This document shows, in pieces, positions 1-9,327 of a stretch of DNA of 64,000 nt. The notes under the pieces are model-generated. The model worked only from the letters and a program-made list of their open reading frames with translations. It was not told the DNA's origin and ran no database searches. Every line of letters starts with the position of its first letter. Positions within the stretch are counted from its first letter, which is position 1. Both the position numbers and the translations under genes were made by a program. Source of the DNA: Pseudomaricurvus sp965656525 (GTDB lineage: Bacteria > Pseudomonadota > Gammaproteobacteria > Pseudomonadales > Cellvibrionaceae); contig CBFHKY010000017.1 in the NCBI GenBank assembly GCA_965656525.1, positions 1 through 64,000 on the forward strand, written 5' to 3'.

Positions 1-1428
1 CACTTCTCTCTCGCGCAATGCCTGATAATCAAAATCACACTGCTGATCTAAGCCCGCCCATGCCAACAATGCGGTGAGCGCTTCTGGCTGATCAAATAAA
101 CCGTGCAGGTAAGTGCCCATGATTTGATTGTCGTCGCTGATGGCACCGTCATCTTGCCAGCCCGCATCGGTTTGCCACCGCAGCGCTGGAGTTTGCAACG
201 CTGCACCAGAAGATATGCCCGCGTGAATCTCATACCCCATTACAGGCGTAATGCCATCCGCTAATACCCCCTGTCGATTCAGCAATTGTTTTTCGGGATA
301 CAACCGTGTGGTGAAATCCAATAGATCTAGTGCGGTAACGTTTTCAGCCGCCCCCTCAATACCATCTGGATCCTGTAGTTCACGCCCAAGCATTTGATAA
401 CCACCACAAATACCCAGTAGTTTGCCGCCATAACGCAAGTGACGCTGTATTGCCGCCGGCCACCCCTGTGACTTTAGAAACCGCCAATCGGCAATCACGC
501 TTTTACTGCCAGGCAATACCAGCAAATCCGCTGGCGGAATCGGTTGATCTGGCCCGACAAAAGTAAATTCAACTTGGGGATGCAAACGCAAGGCATCAAA
601 GTCGGTGTGATTGCTGATGCGTGGAATCGCTGGCACAACCACCCGCAGCTTTTCCGTTCCGGCAGCTACATCGGCTTGGGTGCTTGCCGTTAAGGCATCT
701 TCCGCTTCCAAATGAAAACCGTGCAGATACGGCAAAACGCCCAAAACAGGTTTGCCGGTACGCGCTTCTAACCAATCCAGGCCCGATTGCAATAACGCAA
801 TGTCGCCACGAAAACGGTTGATGACAAAACCCACAACTCGATCCCGCTCAGTTGGTGAGAGCAGCTCCAGCGTGCCAACTAAGTGGGCAAACACACCACC
901 CTTATCAATATCAGCAATCAGAATCACAGGGCAATCTGCTGCCTCTGCGAACCCCATGTTTGCGATATCGCGATCGCGCAAGTTGATTTCCGCCGGACTA
1001 CCAGCACCTTCCACCATCACCATTTGGTATTGGTCACTCAAGCGCTGATGGGAAGCCAACACCGCATCCATCGCAATGGTTTTGTAATCGTGATAGGCCA
1101 CGGCTTCCATATTGCGAATGGCTTTACCGTGGATAATCACTTGGGCACCGGTATCACTGTTGGGCTTGAGCAACACGGGATTCATATCGGTGTGAGGCAA
1201 TAAGCCTGCGGCAAACGCTTGGACCGCTTGTGCGCGTCCGATTTCACCGCCATCGGATGTCACTGCACTGTTCAACGCCATGTTTTGCGGTTTAAACGGC
1301 ACCACCGCAAACCCACGCTGCTTAAAGATTCGGCACAGTGCGGTAACCATCGTGCTCTTGCCTGCGTCGGATGTAGTGCCTTGCACCATCAGTGTGGTTC
1401 GGCTTTTAAACGTTGGCTGATCACTCAT
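1..1428 (-). CDS. cobQ: Cobyric acid synthase CobQ (3' end beyond window)
   Basis: This enzyme amidates the b, d, e and g carboxylates of adenosylcobyrinic acid a,c-diamide, using glutamine and ATP, in the cytoplasm. The translation begins MSDQPTFKSRTTLMVQG and has a dethiobiotin-synthetase-like nucleotide loop GTTSDAGKS at residues 17-25. The glutaminase half shows LLGICGGYQMLG, with the nucleophile Cys near residue 340, and a C-terminal GTYLHGLFDQ with the partner His near residue 441. The reading frame is open for 476 codons to base 1, so only about the last 10-15 residues are missing compared with family length. The ATG at 1428 overlaps the bluB stop by 8 bases, indicating translational coupling at the end of the cobalamin operon. 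The identification is firm. Confidence 0.95.
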   Translation of the reverse strand, partial: MSDQPTFKSRTTLMVQGTTSDAGKSTMVTALCRIFKQRGFAVVPFKPQNMALNSAVTSDGGEIGRAQAVQAFAAGLLPHTDMNPVLLKPNSDTGAQVIIHGKAIRNMEAVAYHDYKTIAMDAVLASHQRLSDQYQMVMVEGAGSPAEINLRDRDIANMGFAEAADCPVILIADIDKGGVFAHLVGTLELLSPTERDRVVGFVINRFRGDIALLQSGLDWLEARTGKPVLGVLPYLHGFHLEAEDALTASTQADVAAGTEKLRVVVPAIPRISNHTDFDALRLHPQVEFTFVGPDQPIPPADLLVLPGSKSVIADWRFLKSQGWPAAIQRHLRYGGKLLGICGGYQMLGRELQDPDGIEGAAENVTALDLLDFTTRLYPEKQLLNRQGVLADGITPVMGYEIHAGISSGAALQTPALRWQTDAGWQDDGAISDDNQIMGTYLHGLFDQPEALTALLAWAGLDQQCDFDYQALREREV

Positions 1429-2131
1429 GGTTCGGATACTCCGCTGAGTCTGTATCCCATTGTTGCTGTGTGCGCTTTTCTTTATCAGCTTGCCAACCAT
1501 TTTCCATCACGTAGTCGTCCAAGTGGCCGCGCTTAGCCCACCCTTCTTTAATCAACATAGGCTTATCGTAAAATTCATCCACATGACCAATGCACAAAAT
1601 AGCAATAACTTCCGCACCTTCTGGCAGCTGTAAAATGTCACGCAGGGCTTGCGGTGAAAAAATCGATACCCAACCCACACCAATGCCTTCGGCACGGGCG
1701 GCCAACCATAGGTTTTGAATGGCACAAGAGGCTGAGGCTAAATCCATATCGGGCAACGTGCGTCGACCAAAGACATGGCGTTCACGCTGGTCCATCAACG
1801 CCACCACACACACTTCGCCACAATCCAAAATACCCTGCACTTTAAGCTGCATAAAGGATTCGCCGCGCTGACCTAACGCTTGAGCGGTACACAAGCGCTC
1901 CTCTTCTACGGCACGGTGTAAATCCTGTCGCACGTTGCTATCTGTAATGCGAATAAAACGCCAAGGCTGCATTAATCCAACACTGGGTGCCGCATGTGCC
2001 GCTTGCAGTAAGCGCTGCATCACCTCAGGATCAATAGGATCAGAACGAAAATGTCGAACATCTCGCCGCTCAAAAATGGCTCGGTAAATACCATCAATCA
2101 GTTCAGCGGAATACGCATGGGGAGAAACCAT
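1421..2131 (-). CDS. bluB: 5,6-dimethylbenzimidazole synthase BluB
   Basis: BluB is a flavin-destructase of the nitroreductase fold. It cleaves reduced FMN with oxygen to give 5,6-dimethylbenzimidazole, the lower ligand of cobalamin. The 236-residue product has the family features: FERRDVRHFRSDPI near residue 20, AAPSVGLMQPWRFI near residue 48, and a C-terminal IGHVDEFYDKPMLIKEGW. Its presence means the organism can make its own lower ligand aerobically. It lies between btuF (52-base gap) and cobQ (8-base overlap), in line with a role in late B12 assembly. The ATG at 2131 is used. BluB is readily told from other nitroreductases by these motifs. Confidence 0.94.
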   Translation of the reverse strand: MVSPHAYSAELIDGIYRAIFERRDVRHFRSDPIDPEVMQRLLQAAHAAPSVGLMQPWRFIRITDSNVRQDLHRAVEEERLCTAQALGQRGESFMQLKVQGILDCGEVCVVALMDQRERHVFGRRTLPDMDLASASCAIQNLWLAARAEGIGVGWVSIFSPQALRDILQLPEGAEVIAILCIGHVDEFYDKPMLIKEGWAKRGHLDDYVMENGWQADKEKRTQQQWDTDSAEYPNHE

Positions 2132-2183
2132 AATTTTGCACTTCTACAAGGTTGGTTGATCACTCATGACAGCAACATTCACA

Positions 2184-3140
2184 CTATGGAGCAGCTCGAT
2201 AATGTTCACGGGCGTCTTGTAAATGTTCACACATTTGCGCGGCCCCCAATAAAATTCTGGGGGTATGGCGCTGAATAATATCTGGCGGAATAAATTTGAG
2301 TTGTTGGTGTTTAACGGACGTTAGGCTGGGCCAGTTGTTCCAATTATCCAACCACTCCGGACGCGCCTCGCCCATGCCGCTGGCAACAATCACTTGTGGG
2401 TCTAAACGCAAAATGGCTTCGACGCTGATTTTAGGCGCAAGCGCTGCGGCATCGGCAAAAATATTGCGTCCACCGCACAAACGGATCACATCGCTGATCA
2501 AATGTTTACCGTTTAACGTTTGCAGTGGGTCATTCCAAACCTGATAAAACACACTCACTGGTTCGCGATCACTGTATTGCTCACGCAGTGAAGACAACGT
2601 ATCCAGAAAGTGATCGCTAGCGGTATCGATCGCTTCCATACCCGTCAACTGCGCCAGCTTTTTCATGGTTTTACCAATGTCTTCCAATTCACGTGGTTCG
2701 GTGAAAAAAACAGGGATACCCAAATTTAAAATCGGTGACACCCGCTGCATGCCGTTGCCCGAATACCACGCCAAAACCAGATCCGGCTGCAGCCTCACAA
2801 TGGCCTCGGCACTAAAATCTTTATAGGTACCCACACGAGGCAGTGCTTGAGCCGCCACTGGAAAATCGCTGTAGCTCACCGCGCCCACTAATTTATCACC
2901 AGCGCCAATGGCGTAAACCATTTCGGCAATGTGCGGTGCCAGTACTACAATGCGCTTCGCGGCGTGAGGCAATACGATCGTACGCCCTGCATCATCCACT
3001 AACGTAATTGTCCCGTCCGCAGCACGCGTCGTCTCTTTTTCGGCTAACACCGCCACGGAAAAAAGCAGCGCTACGAATAACACCGCTCGCTGGACAGTGT
3101 GTTTAAACGTGCAATTAAACAGGGGCATGGAAGCTCTCAT
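2184..3140 (-). CDS. btuF: Cobalamin ABC transporter substrate-binding protein (BtuF-like)
   Basis: This is a periplasmic helical-backbone binding protein that would deliver corrinoids from BtuB to the BtuCD importer. An N-terminal hydrophobic stretch (AVLFVALLFSVAVLA) serves as a Sec signal. It is followed by the class motif RIVVLAPHIAEMVYAIGAGDKLVGAVSYSDFP and by QPDLVLAWYSGN. The length (318 aa) is a little above the usual 270-300. Two in-frame ATGs (3140 and 3128) are possible starts, and both overlap the 3' end of cobC. Operon position between cobC and bluB supports cobalamin rather than iron-siderophore as the ligand; sequence alone gives only the family. Confidence 0.87.
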   Translation of the reverse strand: MRASMPLFNCTFKHTVQRAVLFVALLFSVAVLAEKETTRAADGTITLVDDAGRTIVLPHAAKRIVVLAPHIAEMVYAIGAGDKLVGAVSYSDFPVAAQALPRVGTYKDFSAEAIVRLQPDLVLAWYSGNGMQRVSPILNLGIPVFFTEPRELEDIGKTMKKLAQLTGMEAIDTASDHFLDTLSSLREQYSDREPVSVFYQVWNDPLQTLNGKHLISDVIRLCGGRNIFADAAALAPKISVEAILRLDPQVIVASGMGEARPEWLDNWNNWPSLTSVKHQQLKFIPPDIIQRHTPRILLGAAQMCEHLQDAREHYRAAP

Positions 3141-4218
3141 TAACGTTAACAGGTGATTGAACAGCGGGTAAAAAAGCCGCTAAGGTTTGGTGTAGTACGG
3201 TTGAGAAAAACAACCAGTCGTCTTCTGCAACTAATCCAATACGCAAGCCGAAGATACCTTTTTGTGGTTGAAAATATCGCAATAACAGGCCATTGGCCGC
3301 ACAAGTTTCATACACCGACTGGAGAATATCGTCAGTGGTAAACAAACTGATAAACAAAGGGCCTGGCTGAATGCAAACGGATTCCGGCCACGAATAACGT
3401 TGAAGAAATTCGTGTAATTGATCCCGCGCATGGCAGATACGAGCACGCTGACCGGCATGCCAAGCATCATCCAGCAGCATCTTTTCACCACACCACAATG
3501 CGGGGTGCGAAATCCCCCACAATGGTAAACGCCGGTGTAAGATACGCCTCACAAAATCTGGGGCGATGACAAACCCTAAACGCAAGCCCGCCATACCAAA
3601 AAATTTTCCCACCGAGCGCAGAACGACTAATTTTTCTCGGGCATATGTGCCAGAACCTAAAGCCAACGCCGTGATGCCATCAAGCTCCGCAAACGCTTCA
3701 TCCACAATCAATAGTCCACCTTCCGGCAGTAAACCGAGGCATTGGGCAATTTGCTCGCTGCTCCATTGCTCACCGGTAGGGTTGTTCGGATTGATCACCA
3801 CCGCGTGGCTCACATGACCCGCAGCCAGTAACGCGATCAATTCAGCAAACGTTTGATAATGATGAATGCAATGACCAGCTTCCTGCCAATGCTGCCGATG
3901 TTCGCCGTAACCCAATAAAGGCAGTGCTACCGCATCAACAGCTACACACAAAGGAATTTGTTCAATCGCAACTTGACTGCCCGCTACGGGTAAAAATCGA
4001 TGACGAATCTCGTCGGCAGAGACTGAATTGCCCAAATAAAAACGTGCCGCTGCAGTTGCCAACGGTTGTTGTGATTCTGGCAATCGCTGCCATACGGAAG
4101 CAGGAATATGCGGCACTGGCCAACTCCAAGGAGCAATCCCTGTGGATGCGTCAACCCAATGTGTTTGCGCGGGGTATTTTGCTTGCATACGCTGTAATTG
4201 GCCACCGTGATTAAGCAT
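3115..4218 (-). CDS. cobC: Threonine-phosphate decarboxylase (CobC/CobD type)
   Basis: This PLP-dependent class I/II aminotransferase-fold enzyme decarboxylates L-threonine-O-3-phosphate to (R)-1-amino-2-propanol phosphate, the linker of the nucleotide loop. The 367-residue product shows MLNHGGQLQRM at the N terminus, VINPNNPTGE near residue 140, LLIVDEAFAELDG, and the PLP-binding lysine in RSVGKFFGMAGLRLGF. The ATG at 4218 lies inside the end of cbiB (8-base overlap). Its product is the substrate of the neighbouring CbiB. The name cobC follows Pseudomonas usage; Salmonella calls it cobD. Confidence 0.92.
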   Translation of the reverse strand: MLNHGGQLQRMQAKYPAQTHWVDASTGIAPWSWPVPHIPASVWQRLPESQQPLATAAARFYLGNSVSADEIRHRFLPVAGSQVAIEQIPLCVAVDAVALPLLGYGEHRQHWQEAGHCIHHYQTFAELIALLAAGHVSHAVVINPNNPTGEQWSSEQIAQCLGLLPEGGLLIVDEAFAELDGITALALGSGTYAREKLVVLRSVGKFFGMAGLRLGFVIAPDFVRRILHRRLPLWGISHPALWCGEKMLLDDAWHAGQRARICHARDQLHEFLQRYSWPESVCIQPGPLFISLFTTDDILQSVYETCAANGLLLRYFQPQKGIFGLRIGLVAEDDWLFFSTVLHQTLAAFLPAVQSPVNVNESFHAPV

Positions 4219-5185
4219 AAAAACACACCGCTAATAACACGATCACCACCACCCACAGACACACGCTGCGCTGAATTAATGTTAACGCGCGATCGATATC
4301 CACACCTTGTGCTTGGGCATCACACCCCATCTCAGGTCGTGCCTGCCATTGACCGTGATAAAATGCTCCACCGCCCAAGTAAATATTCAATGCCCCAGCG
4401 CCAGCACACATTACAGGGCCACCATTAGGGCTGGCACAGGACTGCGCCTGTTGCTGCCAACAGCGCCACCCTTTTTGCCAATGCCCCATCAAGGCATAGC
4501 TGACAGCCGTCAAACGAGCTGGCAGCCAATTGAATACGTCATCTAAGCGAGCCGCCGCATACCCAAAATTGTGAAACCGTGCCGTGCGGTAACCCCACAT
4601 AGCATCCAATGTATTCGCCAAACGGTATGCCAACGCTCCAGCTGGGCCCAGTACACAAAACCAAAACAACGGCGCAAAAATCGCATCACTGCCATTTTCC
4701 AGCACGGATTCGATCGTGGCTCGCGACACCGCTGACTCATCCATCGAATCGGTATCTCGACTCACAATTCGCCCTACCGCCTCACGAGCTGTCTCGATAT
4801 TTTGCTGCTGCAAAGCTTGGCTAACCACCAGCGCGTGTTCACGCAAACTCTGCCAACCAATCGTAAACTGCAGAACACACAGCGAAAAAACAAAATACCC
4901 CCAGGTTGATACTGTCTGCAATTGATCACCAACCCAAGCAGCGCACAGAACCAATGGAACCACCATCAGCCCCCATGCAAACAGCCCCAATATTTTTGTG
5001 TGCAATGAAGAAGCCCGAAGTACTACGGCTTCATCAACACATGAATCTTTATGATTTACGGCTGGGTTAACATACTGTTCGCAGCGAGAGGCCCAGTGAC
5101 CAAACATCACCAGCGGGTGCCAACGCGCAGGTTCACCCACTAAGCGATCGACCAACAAAGCCAAGAAAACAAGCAAGCCAGTCAT
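4211..5185 (-). CDS. cbiB: Adenosylcobinamide-phosphate synthase CbiB
   Basis: CbiB is an inner-membrane protein that condenses adenosylcobyric acid with aminopropanol (phosphate) to form adenosylcobinamide (phosphate). The translation opens with MTGLLVFLALLVDRLVGEPARWHPLVMFG, the family N terminus, and holds several membrane segments plus the conserved ENGSDAIFAPLFWF and LANTLDAMWGYRT blocks. A much longer in-frame extension exists upstream, but it runs through btuD in another frame and has no family match. The ATG at 5185 shares its first base with the btuD stop codon (TGATG), which decides the start. Length is 324 aa, usual for the family. Also called cobD in Pseudomonas. Confidence 0.93.
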   Translation of the reverse strand: MTGLLVFLALLVDRLVGEPARWHPLVMFGHWASRCEQYVNPAVNHKDSCVDEAVVLRASSLHTKILGLFAWGLMVVPLVLCAAWVGDQLQTVSTWGYFVFSLCVLQFTIGWQSLREHALVVSQALQQQNIETAREAVGRIVSRDTDSMDESAVSRATIESVLENGSDAIFAPLFWFCVLGPAGALAYRLANTLDAMWGYRTARFHNFGYAAARLDDVFNWLPARLTAVSYALMGHWQKGWRCWQQQAQSCASPNGGPVMCAGAGALNIYLGGGAFYHGQWQARPEMGCDAQAQGVDIDRALTLIQRSVCLWVVVIVLLAVCFYA

Positions 5186-5985
5186 CAGTTGATCAACCAA
5201 GGACGACCAGTTTTGGGATGCGTTACAAGATGAAAATCCACCTGAAACACCTTGCGTAAAATATCCTCTTTCAGGACTTCTTCGACCGTTCCTTGTGCAA
5301 AGATTTCGCCACAACACATTAGAATTAACTGATCCGCGCACTGTGCGGCCAAATTCAAATCGTGCATGGCGGTCAGCACCGCGCAACCATCGCTGGCACG
5401 CTGTTTTAACAATTCAGCCACCATTTGTTGATGGGCGTAATCCAAAGCGGAGGTCGGCTCATCCAACACCACCATGCGATTGCCGCTGCCAACGGATTGC
5501 CAAACTTGTACCAGCACGCGGGCCATTTGCACACGCTGTTTTTCTCCGCCAGATAAATGCGTATAAACCTGATCGCGCAAATACCACGCATCCGTGGCCT
5601 GCAGCGCGGCTTGTGTCAGCTCGGCATCTATACACACGCCCGTAGAGTGCGGAGTGCGACCTAACGCCACCACTTCACGAACCGTGAACGGAAACGTTAA
5701 CAGCGATTGCTGTGGCAAAACCGCCATGCTCAAAGCCTTTTTATCCGCATTCATCTGCGCTAAAGACTGTTCGTTAAACAGAACCGAACCTTGATCCGCT
5801 TGCCATTCGCCACAGGCTACTTTTAATAGCGTGGATTTACCGGCACCGTTTGGCCCCAGTACCACGGTGACAGTGCTCGGTGCCAAACTCAATGAAACAT
5901 CACGCAGTACTGGAGTGGCGTCTAGAGTCAAATGCACACCGTTCAGCTGCAGTAATGACAAGGATGAACTGTGCGGGTGATCCAT
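5185..5985 (-). CDS. btuD: Cobalamin ABC transporter ATP-binding protein (BtuD-like)
   Basis: This is the cytoplasmic ATPase of a FecCD-type importer, expected to power the adjacent permease. The Walker A VLGPNGAGKSTLL lies near residue 40, the Q-loop in AVLPQQSLLTFPF, the signature THLSGGEKQRVQMARVL, and the Walker B MVVLDEPTSALD. A switch His lies in TAMHDLN. About 266 residues is typical. The ATG at 5985 is two bases after the btuC stop. An in-frame TTG at 5991 would add two residues. By sequence it resembles HmuV/FecE ATPases generally; the B12 assignment rests on the operon and its riboswitch. Confidence 0.88.
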   Translation of the reverse strand: MDHPHSSSLSLLQLNGVHLTLDATPVLRDVSLSLAPSTVTVVLGPNGAGKSTLLKVACGEWQADQGSVLFNEQSLAQMNADKKALSMAVLPQQSLLTFPFTVREVVALGRTPHSTGVCIDAELTQAALQATDAWYLRDQVYTHLSGGEKQRVQMARVLVQVWQSVGSGNRMVVLDEPTSALDYAHQQMVAELLKQRASDGCAVLTAMHDLNLAAQCADQLILMCCGEIFAQGTVEEVLKEDILRKVFQVDFHLVTHPKTGRPWLIN

Positions 5986-5987
5986 TA

Positions 5988-7097
5988 TCAACCCCCCGTA
6001 AAGGATCGTTGGCGCCGCAATAGCGACAAGAAAAACGGCGCACCTAATAGCGCGGTAACCACACCGATAGGCAGTTCACCGGGTGCCATTATGTAGCGAG
6101 AGCAAGCATCGGCTAACACCAACAGCAAGGCACCGGCTAACGCCGAACAAGGAATCAGCATGCGATGATCTGGACCGATCAGCAAACGAATCATATGGGG
6201 TGTAATCAGACCCACAAAGGCGATTGTGCCTGTGAGTGAAACCGATACCCCTACGGTAAAAGCAACCAACACAATAATGTGCTGTTTCACTCGGGAAGTA
6301 TTGNNNNNNNNNNNNNNNNNNNNNNNNNNNNNNNNNNNNNNNNNNNNNNNNNNNNNNNNNNNNNNNNNNNNNNNNNNNNNNNNNNNNNNNNNNNNNNNNN
6401 NNATGCCTAGATGACGGGCTTCTGACTCCCCCAATAAAAAGCCATTGAGGCCTTGAGCGTAACGGGGAAACCACAACACCACAGGCAATAACAGCACCGC
6501 TGCGAGCGTTAATCGCGGCCAAGACGCACTGGTCAGCGAACCCATTTGCCACAAGCTGATTTGCCTGAGCATGTGGTTATCCGCTAAGAAACTGAACAAA
6601 CTGTTTAGCGCACCGGCTAAAGCACTGATGGCAATGCCGGCCAATAACATGGTTGAAACCGAGGTGCCGGTTTCCGTGGCCGCCAAACGATACACAATGC
6701 TGGTGGCAATGATGGCACCCACGAAAGCGCCAATGGCAACCGCCGACACCCCCAACCATTCATGGGAGCCCAACCAGCCGGCGCCAATAACAATCATAAA
6801 ACTGGCACCCGCTGAAGCACCACTGGACACGCCAATTAAGGAAGGATCTGCCAAGGGGTTGCGAAACAACCCTTGCATCATCACACCGGAAACCGCTAAC
6901 GCAGCCCCTACTAGAGCGGCCAGCAACGCACGAGGTAAACGAATTTGCTGCACGATCATTTGATCGGCAGACGACGAAAGAGAGGTATTCACAAACGGAA
7001 AAATAATTTCTGGCCCCAAGATCAACGCCAACAACAATGCTACCGGCAATAATACCAGCAACACGATCCACAGCGTTTTCGGAGCCATTCTTTTCAT
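5988..7097 (-). CDS. btuC: Cobalamin ABC transporter permease (BtuC-like), interrupted by an N run
   Basis: This is a multi-spanning FecCD-family permease. Motifs include RLPRALLAALVGAALAVSGVMMQGLFRNPLADPSLIG near the N terminus, LLGESEARHLG before the gap, and SLTGTIAFVGLITPHMIRLL after it. The run of 99 Ns at 6304-6402 keeps the reading frame. Removing it joins the flanks into codons for HLG-I-NTSRV, which fits the family with nothing missing and gives 336 aa, the usual size. The gap is therefore probably an assembly placeholder, not lost sequence. The stop lies 2 bases before the btuD ATG. Substrate is inferred from the operon. Confidence 0.88.
   Translation of the reverse strand: MKRMAPKTLWIVLLVLLPVALLLALILGPEIIFPFVNTSLSSSADQMIVQQIRLPRALLAALVGAALAVSGVMMQGLFRNPLADPSLIGVSSGASAGASFMIVIGAGWLGSHEWLGVSAVAIGAFVGAIIATSIVYRLAATETGTSVSTMLLAGIAISALAGALNSLFSFLADNHMLRQISLWQMGSLTSASWPRLTLAAVLLLPVVLWFPRYAQGLNGFLLGESEARHLGXXXXXXXXXXXXXXXXXXXXXXXXXXXXXXXXXXNTSRVKQHIIVLVAFTVGVSVSLTGTIAFVGLITPHMIRLLIGPDHRMLIPCSALAGALLLVLADACSRYIMAPGELPIGVVTALLGAPFFLSLLRRQRSFTGG
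6304..6402. other. Run of 99 undetermined bases (assembly gap placeholder)
   Basis: Ninety-nine consecutive Ns lie within the btuC coding region. The left flank ends one base into a codon and the right flank starts after two bases of a codon, so closing the gap completely restores an ATC (Ile) codon and the frame. Confidence 0.97.
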
Positions 7098-7216
7098 GTC
7101 ATTCTACTGTTCATACTGCGATTCTTCCTTTGATGCCGTTTAAAAGCAGCAATCGTATGCGGCTTAATTTCACAAAATAAAATAAACGCGTTCATCAATG
7201 GTATAACAGTCGTAAG

Positions 7217-7243
7217 GCAAAAGGAGGGTTACCCCTCCTTTGC
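7217..7243 (-). terminator. Strong hairpin between btuB and btuC
   Basis: The arms GCAAAGGAGGG and CCCTCCTTTTGC flank a short GTAA-type loop, a stem of about 11 bp just after the btuB stop. The minus-strand 3' side is TTTTGCCTTACG, so the uridine run lies within the stem. It could be a partial terminator that lowers expression of btuC and the genes after it, or an mRNA-stabilising 3' hairpin. Confidence 0.55.
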
Positions 7244-7277
7244 TGATAGTAACGGTTATTTCGCAGAACCAAGGCCG

Positions 7278-9140
7278 TTAGAACTTAACGCGGACACCAC
7301 CATACACAGCAGCCTTGCTGGTATTGTAATGACCAATTTCTTGATAATCTGTGGAAAACACGTTTTCACCACGAGCATACACTTCAAGGTTAGGAGTAAC
7401 CTGATAACCCGCTGACACATTGAGTGTTTCGTAATCCTTAAGTGCGCTACCGTCGTTATCGACACTGCCATAAGAGCCGCGCAAATCCGCATTCAAACGC
7501 AAGCGCTCACCCAATAATGTGCCCTGTACGCCAATGTTGAAGATGTTACGAGGGCGACGAGCACGCTGTTCGCCATTAGAATCAGACGTATCATTATAAG
7601 TGGCATTGGCGATAACAAACCAATCGTTATTAAGCACCCACTCTGTATTCAGCTCCACACCTTTGGAGCGACTGACACCAGCCTCTTGCAGGTAACCGAT
7701 ATAATTCACCAAATCGAAATCAATGGCGTTGTCGATTTCTTGATTAAAATACACCACTTCTACCAAGTGACCATTGGCTGTGCGATATTCAACCCCAAGA
7801 TCAAAGCCTTCGCTTTCTTCCTGTTCTAGAGGCGCAAGACCTGTACCCATGTTGTAAGACAGCTCATACAAACTTGGGGCACGAAAACCCGTACCAAAGC
7901 TGCCGCGGTATTTAAGCGAAGCGCCGTCCGTCAGAAACTGCGTATACGCGGTGGTTAGACGATAGGTAACGAAATCACCGAAGTCGTCATTATGATCATG
8001 ACGCACGCCAGCACTGTAGAACCAATGATTAAAAAAGTTACCGCGCCATTCGAGATAAACGCCTTTCTGGTCTTGATCCAGATTGTTAACCTCGTCTTCT
8101 TGCTGCTGCACATCGACACCGTAAGACAGCGAATTAAGCGCTGATACATCTAGCGCGCCCATGTACTCAAACTGCTTTATTTGCCCTTTATATTTACCGC
8201 CATAGGGTGACAACGCGCCATCCTCGTACAGTTGACGCTGAACATCGTTTTGCGACAGTGACAACTGCTGGCTCCAAGAGGCTTGCTCGTAAGTGGCTTT
8301 TAATTGCTTAGTGATTTGTTCAAAATCCATCACTCTATCGCGGGTACCAAAACTGCTGTCGTACTCGTTGACCGCATCCACATCGCGGTAAATCGCATCA
8401 AAACGCAGCTCATCGGTTGCCTGAAACCCCAAACGCGCATTGTAAGTTCTGTTGTCGTAGCCGTCGTCATCGGCCAGCACGGTGTCGTTATCCATGGCGT
8501 TAAAACCATCAGTGGAGAAATCACTGCCACTCAACGCATAGGTCAGACGATCCAACTTGCCTCTTAGCGCACCCGATATTCTTTGCGTGTCGTAACGACC
8601 CGCTTCGAGGTTGAGTCCACCTTCAAGTGCTTCGGTAGGCTGTTTAGTGGTGATATTAACCACACCACCTGCATCCGCACCGTACATCATGCCCTGCGGG
8701 CCACGCAGTACCTCAATGCTTTCAATGTCGCCAGACATCAAGTGCGCCAGGCGCGGTGATATTTGTGTGCCGGTAGGATCTGATATTTTAACCCCGTCTA
8801 CGTACACGACAGTGCGGTAACCTTCTTCACCCCGAATGCGCAGTGAGGTTGCCTTGCCGAGTCCACCGTTTCTACTAACCGCAACACCGGGTACAGAACG
8901 CAGTAAGTCAGCGACATTCACCTGCCCTTTGGCTTCGATGTCCGTTGCATTCAAAACACTAACCGACGAACCAATACGATACGCAGGTACTGGTGTACGG
9001 TGTGCGGTAACGACCATTTCTTCGCTGATGGATAATTTATGAGAGGCCGTTGCAACCGGTGCTGAGCCAACAGGTTGCGCCGCTAAGGGCACTGATAAAA
9101 TGCCGGCTAAAGAAGCAAGACAATAAGCTTGGTGTTTCAT
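7278..9140 (-). CDS. btuB: TonB-dependent cobalamin receptor BtuB
   Basis: This is an outer-membrane gated beta-barrel for uptake of cobalamin. After a signal peptide (MKHQAYCLASLAGILSVPLAAQ) the TonB box EEMVVTAHRTPVPAY is visible near residue 35. The plug follows: VADLLRSVPGVAVSRNGG, SLRIRGEEGYRTVVYVDGVKISDPTG, and IESIEVLRGPQGMMYGADAGGVVNI. The barrel ends in YGGVRVKF with the terminal Phe expected for assembly by BAM. The ATG at 9140 gives 620 aa; an in-frame extension to 9233 would run into leader RNA and is rejected. It is the first gene after the cobalamin riboswitch, which fixes the substrate class. Confidence 0.93.
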   Translation of the reverse strand: MKHQAYCLASLAGILSVPLAAQPVGSAPVATASHKLSISEEMVVTAHRTPVPAYRIGSSVSVLNATDIEAKGQVNVADLLRSVPGVAVSRNGGLGKATSLRIRGEEGYRTVVYVDGVKISDPTGTQISPRLAHLMSGDIESIEVLRGPQGMMYGADAGGVVNITTKQPTEALEGGLNLEAGRYDTQRISGALRGKLDRLTYALSGSDFSTDGFNAMDNDTVLADDDGYDNRTYNARLGFQATDELRFDAIYRDVDAVNEYDSSFGTRDRVMDFEQITKQLKATYEQASWSQQLSLSQNDVQRQLYEDGALSPYGGKYKGQIKQFEYMGALDVSALNSLSYGVDVQQQEDEVNNLDQDQKGVYLEWRGNFFNHWFYSAGVRHDHNDDFGDFVTYRLTTAYTQFLTDGASLKYRGSFGTGFRAPSLYELSYNMGTGLAPLEQEESEGFDLGVEYRTANGHLVEVVYFNQEIDNAIDFDLVNYIGYLQEAGVSRSKGVELNTEWVLNNDWFVIANATYNDTSDSNGEQRARRPRNIFNIGVQGTLLGERLRLNADLRGSYGSVDNDGSALKDYETLNVSAGYQVTPNLEVYARGENVFSTDYQEIGHYNTSKAAVYGGVRVKF

Positions 9141-9327
9141 GGATTTCCCCAATCGTATTCCAGCAATGCGCTGGTGACATTCAAAGTGATTGAGGGAGGA
9201 CAAAAAGCAGGTGAGAAGAAATGCACGGAGCATGTCTGCAGGTTCCTACCGATAAAGCCCTCCGCTTCATCGTTAAGCGTGTGCTATCGATAGTGCTGTA
9301 TCAGAAACAGCAATAAAGTAGCAGTCA

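Noticed and set aside
4211..5386. Longer 391-aa form of CbiB
   Set aside because: The added N terminus overlaps btuD in another frame and has no homology; TGATG overlap marks the true start at 5185.
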